Source: Sipunculus nudus
Taxonomy: Eukaryota > Annelida > Sipuncula > Golfingiida > Sipunculidae
Reading direction: 5' to 3'
NCBI GenBank assembly: GCA_026874595.1
Contig: CM049309.1
Span: 26,105,033 to 26,169,032 of the forward strand
Length of the DNA stretch: 64,000 bases
The position numbers were made by a program, and so were the translations under genes. The notes below the pieces were generated by a model. It worked only from the letters and a program-made list of their open reading frames with translations, did not search any database and was not told the DNA's origin. The first letter of the stretch is position 1. Every line of letters starts with the position of its first letter. Below, piece by piece: positions 10,061-22,176 of the stretch.

Positions 10061-13000
10061 AAAACTGAAATTTTCTGTATAACTATGAGTACAGCTTAAA
10101 TCAGAAATACTAACATTGTTATAAGAGTTTTCAATATTTTCCACATATTAATTGGAAAATGACACTTTGGATCATGTGCCAAATTTTAAAAAATTCAACC
10201 ACAATCAGACATTGTGAGATTTCATTTTGCCTGAAATGGATATTAAGATGAAATAAAAGAATAGGAATAATTTTGATTGAATAAGGGAAAAAAATTGTAC
10301 ACATCTTATCTGCTACACAAAATGTCTGCAAAAAAAACCATGAACACACTTTGAAAATTTAAAATTTCAAAATGCAATTGTTAAAAAAGAGAAACCAAGC
10401 TTATCAATCAATGTGTAGCAGGCTCAACTTAACTGTTAGGCTATGGTTCTTTGTTCTGGGCCCTGGGTTTCCAGGATGAATTCAAAAGCTTAGATCATAG
10501 GAAAAGGAATGTCATATACACACCAAATTTTACACATACAAGCTATCCTATATATATTTAAAGTATCTACTGTCTTTTCATAACTAGATTTTATTATTTC
10601 TCAGTATTTTAGATTATCATCATCATCATAATTTTTCCAGGAATAATATTTGGATTATTTGTAATATCTCATTAATCCTTGAATGTTCAGCTTTTAAATT
10701 TGAGATACATAAACATAAACCAGATTACATTAAGTATTGTTGGTGTTATGAGTTTTCATCAAGTAGTTCAGATGATACATATAATTATTTGTTTTTAGAA
10801 ACACAGCTTTATGTTATTAGGTTAGCCATGTGGCCCTCAGCAGGGGTGCTTCGTTCAGGTCCGCACAGCACTTATTTAATGACCTGTCCTGCTGGGCTGC
10901 AGAGGAGAGAGAGTCCAGCTATCTGTATCTGACAAGTCAACATTAAATGTGATCAACAGCCAGCCTGTCTTCTTTGTGTATAGCATACAGCCCGTGCTAC
11001 AAAAGCTATTTAATTTGGTGTACAGACATAGCACATTTAAGTAAAACATGGTATTTTCAACTGTTTGAATTTACATGAAGCCAACTGCTTTTGGAGATTA
11101 TTTGATGGCAAATATTTTAAATTTATTATTTTTAAAATTTAAAATTGCTTAAATGAGAAATAACATTTGTTAAACGGTTTGAGTCAATTAAAATGGTTAA
11201 ATTCATATTTAGAAGAATCCCTGCAGGGTTTAACAGAAAAAAAATATTTTAAATATAACCATATTTAAAATTCCATTTCAATTAATACAGAAATTTAAAT
11301 TTATAATGCTTCTTATATACCCAGCAAACCAAAATTAAGAAAAATGGGTGTTCTACTGGCTTTGATACAAAACATCCTCAATATCTTTTCATTTTTTTAA
11401 ATTAAATTTTGAATTAAAATTTAAAACTGAATTCCATTTAAGTGGAGCATTACAACAAAGACATCTCCAACTGCTTCTGGCATGCTGTATGTCAAGTTAT
11501 ATAAAACTTGTCACGAAATAAAGGACACTATGTTTTGTTTACTTTTTTTCAAAAATATACCCACATTTCAAACTTAAATTTAAATTGAATTCAATTTTAA
11601 AGATAAAAACATGGTAGCTGAATTGTTAAATGCTTCTAATTGGACAGTCAGTGCCACACTAAATGCCAAATCAACTTAGAATATGAATGTATTTCAAATT
11701 TTTAAAATTAAATTTAAATTTGAATTTAAACTTAAATTCCATAATTTTTTTTTTAACCAATCTTGTGGAGTCGTTAAAACAAGTACATTTCTCTAAATGA
11801 CTATATGTGCATTAATGTGACAACTTGGCTTCTAATATCACAAGGGTTCAAACTTTATATTTTACTTTTAAAATATTAAAATTTAAAACCTCTCTTAAAA
11901 AGAAGCAGATTTTAGCGGATTTTGGATGTCATTCTACAGACTTTAATTTGGTAAATATTTGTGCTGTGGTTCCAGAGATAAAAGGCAACAGATTTTGCGT
12001 CACACATGCAAAAGGGATTTATAGAATTTGGTGATCAGAAAAATTCAATTTCCTGTGAAAATATCATTTTGAAAATAATGACATTAATTTTACCCTAGCT
12101 CCAATGATTCCTTGCATGATTTGTTGCTTCAGTGTTCTTATTTACAGATTTATCTGAAGGAAAGTGGGAAAGGTTATTCTGGACCACAGAAAGAAGTTCA
12201 ACAGAGATGACACCACCTGTAGGGTATAATCACATGACAGTCATGTGATAAGCACATCTTCATCATTTTGTGAAGAAAGCATCAGGGGTTTTTGAGATAT
12301 ATTGTAAAAAGAATGGGGCAGGACAGATGGACCATTTTGGTATTCCTCCCTCCTACTGCTGGGGAACTACAAATAGCGAAAATAATGAGACTGAACCTAA
12401 GTCAGCATTATGTTGTCCATGCAACTATCTGTAAATAAGATGCCACCCATAGTTGCTTTGTCATGTTTTACAGTTTAGCTGGTATAACTGCAAGATAACT
12501 GTCAATCTTGTTTAATGAAACATTAAAAATACTCACCTCTCTGCACACAAAGATTTCTGGAGCTATTTCTTATGAATATTTGAATCACTTTCCCATTTAA
12601 ATATCATGTCTCATGATACATAAAGATAACTGATATTCAGGATCACACTCACTAGATAAGGGCACAGGTCTGATTCATGGATTTCACAGGTCCTGAATAG
12701 ATTTTCACACAAAGATGTAATGAAATAAACATAACGTATTTTAATTTGTTCACAACATATTCTATATAAATCAGAAATAATTAGAATAAACTTAATATTT
12801 AAGTTGTGGTTGACCTTTACTTAATTTTATTCTTAAAAAATATCTTGCTTATATCTATCATTTTCAAGGAAAAATTCCAGCCATAAAATAATTATTTATT
12901 TATATATTTTCACCTAAACCCAAGTCATCAAGGTAACATTGATACATTACATAAGTATAATAATATAATCAAAACAGAAAACTTGTCCCAGCTCTCTGCA

Positions 13001-13480
13001 TGGTGACAGTATGTTGAGCTCAACAAATGATCCTGATGTCCCCTCCACAAGTTATTCAGATTACTCGGTCACAAAACAGAGGACATTTAGTTTCTGCCAG
13101 TCAGTAAATATAATCCCCAGGTACTGACAATGATGAGATTAACTAAGTGCTCACCATGATCATGCCCTTTGCTAACTCCCTATTATCTGATCAGACTCTG
13201 TCATTAACAATAATTAACCTTTGTAATTTGTACTTTGAGGGTTCCCAGGTGACATGTTTAGGCAATATGCTGATTAGCTTTACTGATTTCATGCCTTCTC
13301 TCATAATTATGTGCACTGTTTTTGAGGCAATTATGGGTTCTAATCTTTATTAGAAGTATTCTTCATTAAATCTAGCAATATTGTCTCTAATTGCATTGAA
13401 AGGTTCTATGTTGGGTTTACAGACTGACAATTACTTTTTTTCCAAATTTTGCCAAACTTGGTAAAATTGCAGTATTGTAA
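10061..13480. other. AT-rich region without recognisable gene
   Basis: Between about 11100 and 11760 the sequence is dominated by AAATTTAAATTT-like self-complementary words, probably a decayed low-complexity repeat. Elsewhere there are only short unrelated ORFs (10131-10349 minus, 11825-12034 plus, 13147-13353 plus). None shows a domain or splice context I can defend. Confidence 0.5.
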
Positions 13481-13980
13481 AATATACACAAGGGACCCAT
13501 GAGCCACAGTGATAAGCTGACTTAAATTTGTCTATGAGAGAAAAATATATAATCCTTGCTTATGGAAAAGAGGTTACAGTTTTTGCATAATGGTGCACTT
13601 GAAAAGTGTAAATCCTAATGCTGCAGCCATTTGACATAAGCATATAAAAATTTTACAGATGGACATAAAGAACTGATCATTTAACTTCATTTTCTGCTGA
13701 GGCAAGGGAATAATGGTTTATATTAAAATAATGTACACATATTTGCATTAGATCCTTTTTTTATCATTTTCATTTTTTTTCTAGTATACAAATTTTATCA
13801 ATTATCAATAAAAAACTGAAATTTTAAGTAAATTCAGAATTGTAAGTTGACTAAATTGAATCATTATTTACATTTATGGCTCATACCATATCAATTAATG
13901 CATAGACATATTTTATTATTTTCATTATACTTTATCACTTTTATCATACATGTTGAAACTTAAGTTAAATAAAAATCACA

Positions 13981-15438
13981 AACAAGTGACCCATGGGTCA
14001 TGACCATCAGCTGACCAGCATGCCATTTTAGTCTAACATCACAACAGGAATTTCATCATCTGAAAATCATCTTGAGATTTACTGCAGATGTGATCTTGAC
14101 ATTTGACCTTCTGACACCACAGTCAACAGGGTTCCTGCATAAGTGATGTGTCACACATGTGTAGACTGAATTCAATCATAAATGGTCCATACTGGTTGTA
14201 CAAGAAAAGAATATGATAAAAGTCAGTTTTCTCCTTTGAGAGGTCATCATGACCTAGATTCAGGCTTCCAAGAACATTAAGCAAGAACCTCCCTGGATGT
14301 TGGGTATAAAGATTTTAAGCCCAACAGATACAATTTTCTTGATGCTCAAATCATGTTCTTCTACTTTAGCTCGCAGAACACAGTTCATGTTTCTAATTTC
14401 ATGTTTCCATGGACATTTACCCAGAAACTCCCTGAATGTCACATTTGTCTTTGTGCCCCTTCTGACTCTGTGTGCTAAAAATCATATTTCTGACCAATAG
14501 CGCAAAGAATAAAGGTCACCATGACTTAATTTCACGTGGTCCCCCCCCCCCCCCCCCCCCGAATCTCACATCAGAAGATTATAGGCCAAATGGATACAAT
14601 TTGTGCCCTGTTTGACTTTCTGGATGCTCAAATTATGTTTTTGTCCAATAGCCCGCAGAATATAGGTCATCATTACGTTATTTAAGCGTACTGAGGGGAT
14701 TTGCTTAGGATCTCTCTGGATATATGGTAAGAAGTTTCTAGGTCTGACGGATACAATTTGTGCCCTGTCTGGGTGCTAAAAATTATGTTTTTGACCAGTT
14801 GCTCCCAGAATTATATGTCATCATGAATTAGTTTCAGGTTTCCAAGAAAATCAGCCTAGAACCTCTCTGGATGTTATGTCAGAAGATTCTGGGCCAAACG
14901 GATACAATTTGAGCCCAGTCGACTTTCAGGTTGCTCAAATAACATTTTGACTACAGCTCCCTGAATATAGGTCATACCGAACTGGAGTATTCTAACAAAC
15001 TTGAGAGAGATTGATTCAGGGATTATTTCTGTGAAATACTGAACAAATTGTCTGGATGGTTTTGGAGAAGAAGATAGCTCCAGCCATTTCTGAAATTGTA
15101 ATTTTAGTATGCTTTTTTTTGGCTAAATGATGAAATCAAACTGGAACTCATTCAAAGAGAGACTGTTTGACCTGGGATCATTTCTGTAATATATATGTGA
15201 CAATTTGGCTGAACAGTTTCGGAAAAGATTTTGAAAGGTTTTTTAACTTTTTCCCTACAAAATTAAAGTAAATGCAAATAGTAAAGATAAGCTCAATCCG
15301 ATAGAGTTGTTACAGATGGCAGATTTTTTGTATAAAATTTGGTGATGCCTAGCTCCTGCAGTTTTTGAGATAGTATGGGTGAACATAAGGACGGAAGACG
15401 ATGGACAACAGTACACCAAATATATAAGCTCAAAGGTT
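13981..15438 (+). mobile_element. Composite R3/R5-like element with degenerate tandem core
   Basis: Opens with ACAAGTGACCCATGGGTCATGACC, the R3-type 5' end (palindrome GACCCATGGGTC split here for brevity). It closes at about 15438 with an R5-type 3' end ('aagctcaaaggtttgctaaaa') after 'gacggaagacgatgg'. The core 14230-14985 holds about 4.5 degenerate units of roughly 160 bp ('aggtcatcatgac', 'cctctctggatgtta', 'gatacaatttgtgcc', 'gatgctcaaat'). A C20 run sits at 14541-14560. No protein is encoded. Whether this is one element or neighbours is uncertain. Confidence 0.5.
14541..14560. repeat. Poly-C run (20 bases)
   Basis: Twenty uninterrupted C residues inside a degenerate repeat unit. The length is probably polymorphic or affected by sequencing error. 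Confidence 0.95.
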
Positions 15439-16264
15439 TGCTAAAAAGGCAGAGTGTATCATGTTTCCTGTATAAGTTTTGGATTTTTGTGACCAGAAAT
15501 AGTTGTATATTGTTGGTTAATACTTCTGGTGGCAAATACTTTGCAAAGGGTAACTAATTTATTTTTATCACAGCAAAACTCCATACAGGATAAGTTTGTT
15601 GATATTTTTAGTTTTTTTTAAGCAAGTGGAAACACAGCTTAATTCTTGGTGAACCTAAAATCTTCTAGCTCCTTTGAACATTAGTTATAAGCACCATCAA
15701 CCACTTTCAGTCAAGTGGTTCACCTGATGACATAATATTATCAGAACTGCCATGAAAATACCACTTATATGGTGACAGGGTGCTTCAGGGCTGGATGGAT
15801 GTAACCCTTTACAAAAATTAAAAGTACTCACATATCTGTGCCTTTTCTGTACTTCATATGGGAACCATATGTCCCTTAAAGGGACTTGTATTTCCTTCAT
15901 AAGTGCTATGTATGGCAGTTACATTTATATTGCAGCTATATTATGTTTAGTCAGGCACTGTTATATATGAGTTATAAAGGAGTTGTATGCTTGTTATATA
16001 AGTTGCACATAAGCCGTTCGGGATATTTCAATTATATGCGACTTGTATGGGAGATGTAAGGGAGCTCCACATGAAGTTATCAGTTTATATACCGGGTACT
16101 TTGAGGCTTACTGTTCTACAAGATATAGGATAGAAACTTCAGTCCCAACTCAGACATGGTTTTCAAACAAAACAAATTTTAATTGAGTATGTACCCAAAA
16201 AGTATGGTAATATGGGTATCAAATATCCAGCTTCCTCAAAATTTGGTAAATATTAGAAAATTGG
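15439..16264. other. No recognisable gene
   Basis: AT-rich; contains a small palindrome GTCCCTTAAAGGGAC near 15871-15885. The ORF 15697-15900 (minus) has no family I recognise. Confidence 0.45.
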
Positions 16265-16266
16265 TA

Positions 16267-17779
16267 CCGTAGATCCGCGTTTTGCCGCCGCGGCCATAAA
16301 ATAAGACTTGCAGCTAAAAATCCTGACTAATATTTCTCGACAAGAAATGCGGCTATTAAACGCAGGTTAGGCTAAATTCAAAGATGTACATGAGACTCAA
16401 CGGCCCGCCGAGGCACAATGGGCGATAATAGGCTGAGGAAGGAGGAAGTGAATACTGAGAACGTATATATTTTATGATACTGCATATTTGTATATTAATT
16501 TTATTCACTGTTAATTTTATTAAATGTAAAATTGATATTTTAATCATTCTCATATGTATTATAAAACTTTTCTGATTCAGTTATAAACCACGGCCATTTT
16601 CACGCAATGATTGATGAAAGATCGATATTCACTTGCCAAATTATGCACTGTAACCAGACTAACGGTTGTACCTATATTTGAGTATGGCTGCAATACCGGT
16701 AAAACATTATTTTAAGATATTTCTTGAGCATATCATTTCTTTTAAAATAAACTGTAAAACAAAAGATAATCAAAGACCGTACGTTCTTCGTCAATTAAAC
16801 CTGCGTTCACGTTCAGATATTTCTTCGTTCATCTAATTGTCAATAGATGGCGCTCAAAGGTCATATCCTCACCAGCTAGTTCCGTAATCCTTAAATATGG
16901 CACATAATGCTAGCAGACGGTTCGGGCATCAGTGTGCATATTTTATGATCAGCAGGACCCTAGGAGTACGCGTACAGGCTGTCTAAACATCGACGCGGGA
17001 TTTTTGTCAAGGTTGACCGACGTTGTACAGAGTATAAATAAAAGTCATCACAAAAAGTACCGTTGGCTTTGATGTCCCATTGAAGTTTAATTAGCCAGGG
17101 TAAAGGCGCAAGGTACCCAAGGCCCGCTAGTTCCGTAATCATTTTATGTGGTTTGTTTTGCCGGTTGACCGTTCAGACACCATTTTGCATATATTATGAT
17201 CAGCACAACCCAAGGTCTTCTGGCAATATGATCACCGACTCCGGTGTCGTTTATTTCAATGTTTTGTTGTTAAATGACCAATGATGTATAATGTCTAAAT
17301 AATATTTAAATAACCGTCGTGCCATACAATGCTTTTATGTCTCACTGAACTTTAATTAGCCAAGTTAAAGAATCCTGACATTCAATGATGTGTCAAATTA
17401 ATTTCGTGGCCCTACTAGGATTTGTCTTAGATGAGTCATCTATTCTAATTGGGTAGATCAGGCTGTTTAACCAATTAATTTAATCAATTAATTAGCAAAG
17501 CAAAGCAAAATACACAGTTGCAACTGTTTCCCAAAACTGTTATGCCTGACCGCATATTAGCATACCGCAGCGTTCCTAGCTGCAGCCTAGCGTTTAAGAA
17601 AAGAACGTTTTCGTTGTGTTCCCCTACACCACTCGGCAATGGAACGGTGTGAGAATGTGGTGCGGCCATTAAGTAAGGTTTAGGGAATTTTTTACTCTAG
17701 TGAAGGAGCCTTCCAGATATTTTACGAACATGGGGTGTGGCCATTAGACGACGTGCGGCGGCAAAACGCGGATCTACTG
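16267..17779. mobile_element. TA-flanked TIR DNA transposon, non-autonomous (about 1.5 kb)
   Basis: Terminal inverted repeats of about 26 bases: left CCGTAGATCCGCG-TTTTGCCGCCGC, right (reverse complement) CAGTAGATCCGCG-TTTTGCCGCCGC, one mismatch. TA dinucleotides lie immediately outside at 16265-16266 and 17780-17781, as expected for the target duplication of Tc1/mariner/pogo-type elements, whose ends often begin CAGT. The interior has no transposase. It holds a degenerate direct duplication of about 250 bp ('ctagttccgtaatc', 'ttttatgatcagca', 'gtttaattagcca') at about 16873-17120 and 17125-17360. It is visibly richer in CpG than its surroundings. The superfamily is inferred from ends and TA only. 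Confidence 0.85.
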
Positions 17780-17781
17780 TA

Positions 17782-18098
17782 CTATCAATTAAAAATTTTA
17801 TTGTGCTACTTTTTTGCATCTGATTTGTACCTTCAGTGGTATAAACTTATATCATTATAGCAATTATGCGGTTAAAATTAAACCCATTTTATTTCAAATT
17901 GTTAATAAAATGTGCCATTGATAAAGAAACATTTCTTTTGGAATGATGTATATATACAAGTATTTCAGCATCCCATTTATTACTACTGATAATTACTTCA
18001 TAAATACAGAACATGGGGTACTGATGTAGAATGCTACAGATTCCAAATTTTATGGGAAATCCTAAAGATTCAAAATTTTATGGGAAATCCTGAATCTT
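17782..18098. other. No gene; short direct duplication
   Basis: AT-rich. A phrase 'attcaaaattttatgggaaatcct' occurs twice near 18035-18090 (second copy slightly changed), next to the hAT insertion site. Nothing else seen. Confidence 0.5.
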
Positions 18099-18106
18099 AT
18101 CATACT

Positions 18107-18991
18107 TAGTGGTGGGAGTCGGTTCCTTTTTCATAATCGATCATCGGTTTGGGTAAACCAATCGATGATCAATTATTAATCGGTTAAGACAAATAAAAAG
18201 AAATATGCAATTATTTGTGAAACTTTACTCTCTTAACCCAGTCCTATGTCTTAGTAATTCTACCATATGAAAAGAAAATTTTGCATTTTTTTATATTTTC
18301 CTATTATTACTAAGATATGCAATTCAAAGTTTCATTTTAATTAATTATAATAATCAAGAAATAAACCACAGTCAAGGACATCTACTTGCTGGCCCTCATG
18401 AATACTCCTGCCTATCATTTTAACTTCACCACCAGCAAGGACTTTCATTTTATAACAATTATGACGACTTCCGACATGCATACTGGTTTCACAGGCCCAT
18501 ATAATTTTTGATAAAAATTTTAAAAAAGTAACTGAAAGCTAAAACATAATTACTCATGCAGCAGCGGCACCTGGCATCAGTTGAAGAGATTATTTCTAAG
18601 AGAATCTCGCGAAATTGGCATAGACCTGGAGAATTATGTAGCATTTTAACGCCATATTGCCCATATTTTGCAATGAACATCTCGTTAGAAAACTCTGCTA
18701 ATTCTGCAGCTCTCTGCCAGTTCATAGAGTTTTAATAAGTCCCTAGTTCTCTCATCTACAATGTCATACTCAGTTAGATACGGAGGTTATTTGGGAACAC
18801 AGACTCATCATATGAAGTGCGGAATGTTGTAAAAAATGGAAGAATAATTTTTGCCTATAACATAAAGACATTCTGGAAAAAAAACAATCATGAGTATGAT
18901 GTAATCGATAGTTGCCTTTGGTAATCGAGCTCTTGAAAGTGGCAGCAAACCAACTGACTTTCAAAAAAACTTGATGATCGGCCCACCACTA
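18107..18991. mobile_element. hAT-type non-autonomous transposon with perfect 8-bp TSD
   Basis: The left end TAGTGGTGGGAGTCGG and right end (reverse complement) TAGTGGTGGGCCGATC form imperfect inverted repeats, a familiar hAT-like terminus. The 8-bp target duplication ATCATACT is exact at 18099-18106 and 18992-18999, the length typical of hAT elements. The 885-bp interior has two minus-strand ORFs (18489-18725, 18770-18964). I cannot match either to a hAT transposase, so the element appears non-autonomous. An internal near-palindrome AATCGATCATCGG / CCAATCGATGATC lies just inside the left end. Confidence 0.92.
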
Positions 18992-19273
18992 ATCATACTG
19001 GTTTTAGAAAAGCTTAAACACACCTGCCTTCCAGCTGTAGATATTGCCATAGAAAATCAACAGGATTTATCAAAGCATTGATATTTAAAAAACAACAACA
19101 AATTTATATATTTTTAATATTCTTCAGGCCAAGTAATCAGAAATATTCATATATATATATATATGATATATGTATCCCTCCCCTTCTCCCCCCCACCCCC
19201 CCAAACACTGAAAACAACCTGAGTCAAGACTCAGCCATGAACTTACTGAGCTCTAGCTGACTGTGATACATGT

Positions 19274-19407
19274 AGGATATCACACAACACACTGGGTATG
19301 AACACAACTTCCAATTCCAGTTGTGACTGGGGAGATTTTAAGGATATCACATAACACACTGGGTATGAACACAACTTCCAATTCCAGTTGTGACTGGGGA
19401 GATTTTA
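19274..19407 (+). repeat. 67-bp direct duplication
   Basis: AGGATATCACA.AACACACTGGG and the following sequence to 'ggggagatttta' appears twice in tandem with an offset of 67 bases and very few differences, so it is a recent local duplication. A short (AT)n tract lies at about 19148-19166. Confidence 0.9.
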
Positions 19408-19768
19408 AGACGGAAGTTGTGTTTGTCAACCAGAAAAGGAATTTATTGCTGAATAATGTCTCACTGGTGAGTACTCTTGCACTATTTCAGTTCTTTTTGC
19501 ATGTTGAAACCACTGATTGCATAAAGATGACGTTTAGTCATCTTGGTTTGCCATGCAAATACACAATATGTGTGTTTCATTAGCTAAGAACATGCCTGTT
19601 TTTAGTGCTGTCCTATCTGCAGAAAGGTGTGGAAGATTCCAGACTCAGCAGCCAGCCACAAGTTTACATGTTGATGTAATTTCTGGTTGTTCTCTGTGAC
19701 ATGATGATCAGTTAAAACCTACATAAAGCTAATCAGCACTCAAATGCTTTTATTTGTTGAACCTACAG

Positions 19769-19833
19769 GTATTGGCCATGTTATAACAAGGCTATTTTCT
19801 GAAATAAAGTTCCTCCCCATAGAGCCCTACAAG
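19769..19833 (+). CDS. Candidate internal exon (65 nt), unidentified gene
   Basis: A T-rich tract ending CCTACAG precedes the segment and AAG|GTAATG follows, giving consensus acceptor and donor sites. The 65 nt are open in one frame, reading IGHVITRLFSEIKFL-PIEPYK after a 2-nt partial codon and ending in phase 0. I do not recognise the family. The segment lies outside any repeat I could detect. Short exons are easily mimicked in AT-rich DNA, so this is a suggestion only. A second exon-like segment lies at 23919, on the other side of the nested transposons. Confidence 0.3.
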
Positions 19834-20504
19834 GTAATGTTGTTCCCTTTCATTTTTGAAAATGACATGAATTTTTCGTGTATACAGCTGATATGTGTCA
19901 GGTTTTAAGGCTGTCACAGGCATCATGTATTCAAGTGATAAAAAGGATGTGCATCATGCCCATGTAATAAGATTACATTCATCATACAGGTACAAAGTTT
20001 AAAGACAAATAATCAAACAATCTCTTCAAAATTAATGCTTGCTGGCACATTTGCAAAACTGGCTGAAATACACCTAGTATAAAAAAACAAGGGACCCATG
20101 TGTCTCGGTGCTCAGCTGAAGTTTGAAAATTTTGCAAATGCAAATTATGCATAATATTCTATTGTGATGTTTTTCATATATATAAGCATTTGAGAAGCTC
20201 AGAGGAGAGGGGCCCTCCTACTTGGTTATATTAAAGTTCTATATATATGATTGCAAAACTTATACTCTGACAAGACTGTTATGAAAGAAACAGTAAAAGT
20301 TTTGAGATACTGTGATGCATATGAAAAATTTACAGATGGACAGGCAAGTGGATAGAATGGACTAATACCTTTATTTCACTTTCAAGGGAATAATGCATAA
20401 AAGTTTTTATATAAGCCTATTTTTTTAGCATATCCACTTTTTCCATTAATAGTTTTTATCTGATTCATTTTTTTTATTTACAAGTTTTATAAATTTGTAA
20501 TTAA

Positions 20505-22176
20505 ACTAGATGTGTCAGAACCACACGAATGCCCCCGCCTGGGGCAAATTAGAAACATTTGATAAATTTTGTAAAAAATTTTTTAAGTTCAGGAGGTGTC
20601 GTATGGTCAAAAGTAGGTCAACAAGGGCAAAATGCAAACTCGATCTGTAATGGGTCATTATCAAGCAACACACCAAAAATCAGGCCAGTATCTGCAGGCA
20701 TTGTGAAAAAAGTCCATACATGTGCATTTTTTTATAAAAATTTCTGTCTTTCATGAAATTTTCTATGTTCAGGATCTGTCATATGGTCAAAATTGGTCAA
20801 CTGGGATGAAACTGGAACTTGATCTGTAAGTGGTCTTTATGCGCCCACAGACCAAACATTAGGCCAGTATCTGTAAGCATTGCATTGCAAAACTAGAATA
20901 TTAGCAAAAGCTGATAATCAGTTATAAATTTAAATTGGAGAGGTATGTACCATGTTTCATAACAGTTCCACCAAATGCTTCCTGAGAAATAAGCTCTTAA
21001 GTTTTTTTCTATACTAAGCTCTGTGACCTTGAAAAGTAGGTCAAGATCTTTGAACTTGACCAAGATTTTGTAAATATCATGCAATAGCACAGAAGAAATG
21101 AAGTTTCTGTGTTGAATACCTTTGGAGATATCCTGCACAAAAGGCCAAAATAGAAAAATCCGATAAAAAAAATGTAGGTGGTGCCACCAAAATTGTGCAG
21201 CACGCACAAACCATCATTCCAAATGATCATAGTAAGTTTTGTGAAAATCCACACAATGGTTCCTGAGATATAAGCTTCTGAGTGTTTTTCTATAATCAGC
21301 TCTAAAATGTTGAAAAATGGGTCAAGGTCACCCATCTTCCAACTTGACCAAGATTTTATTGATATACATCATCACTGATGAAATAAAATTCCAACGGTGA
21401 ATCCTTTTTAGAGAATTCCCGCTCACAAGGTAAAGTTAACAGACGAGGGACGGACAGACGCCGGACAGACAGACGGACGGACAGACTGACAGCTTGGGTT
21501 ACGACAATAGCCAATCAGCCTATGAGCTGAGGGCTAAAAATGGCTGTACATGTACATTTGTCATGAAAATTTATATTTTTCATGAAATTTTCTATGTTTA
21601 GGAGCCATAAAACAATCAAAAGTAAGTCAACCTGGACGAAACGCGAACTCGATCTGTAACTGGTCATTATCTGCCCACACATAAAAAATCAGGGCGGTAT
21701 CTGCAGGCATTGCGGAAAAAAGTCCTTACATTTGCATTTGTTATGAAAATTTCTATTTTTCATGAAATTTCATGAAACTTTCTATGTCCAGGAGCAATCA
21801 AATGGTCAAAAGTAGGTCAACTAGGACAAAACAAGAACACGATCTGTAACTGGTCATTATCTGCCCACACACCAAAAATCAGGCCCGTATCTGCAGGCAT
21901 TGCGAAAAAAAGTCTGTACATGTGCACTTGTCATGAAAATTTATATTTTTAATGAAATTTTCTATGTAAGGGCACCGTCAAATGGTCAAAAGTAGGTCAA
22001 CTGGGACAAAACGTGAACTCGATCTGTAACTGGTCATTATCTGCCCACACACCAAAAATCAGGCCAATATCTGCAGGCATTGCGAAAAAAACTCTGTACA
22101 ACTGTTTGATTTCGGAATGATGGAAGGACGGACATTGGTAAAACTATATGCCACGGCCACTTTGTGGCGGGGGCAT
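20505..22176 (+). mobile_element. R1 element copy B, carrying a nested R2
   Basis: Starts ACTAGATGTGTCAGAACCAC, then TGCCCCCGCC-TGGGGCA. Ends with a hairpin at 22149-22175 (TGCCACGGCCAC-TTT-GTGGCGGGGGCA) preceded by 'ggaaggacggac'. The 180-bp monomers flank the R2 at 20892-21536. Outside the element, 'tttataaatttgtaattaa' and 'aaatctgaaaatataagttaaaat' are contiguous at 31258-31300 in another R3 copy, giving a clear paralogous empty site. No target duplication beyond A/T is visible. Confidence 0.88.
20892..21536 (+). mobile_element. R2 element nested inside R1 copy B
   Basis: Starts ACTAGAATATTAGC and ends with 'gacagacagacggacggaca' and hairpin 21508-21536 (TAGCC..TCAGC..GCTGA.GGGCTA) plus A-run. 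It occupies the same monomer and phase of R1 as the R2 in copy A ('ctgtaagcattgcattgc' just before it), so the R1+R2 pair moved or was duplicated as one unit. Confidence 0.85.

Noticed and set aside
18489-18964. hAT transposase fragments on the minus strand
   Set aside because: The two ORFs show none of the transposase motifs I would recognise, and the element is under 0.9 kb.
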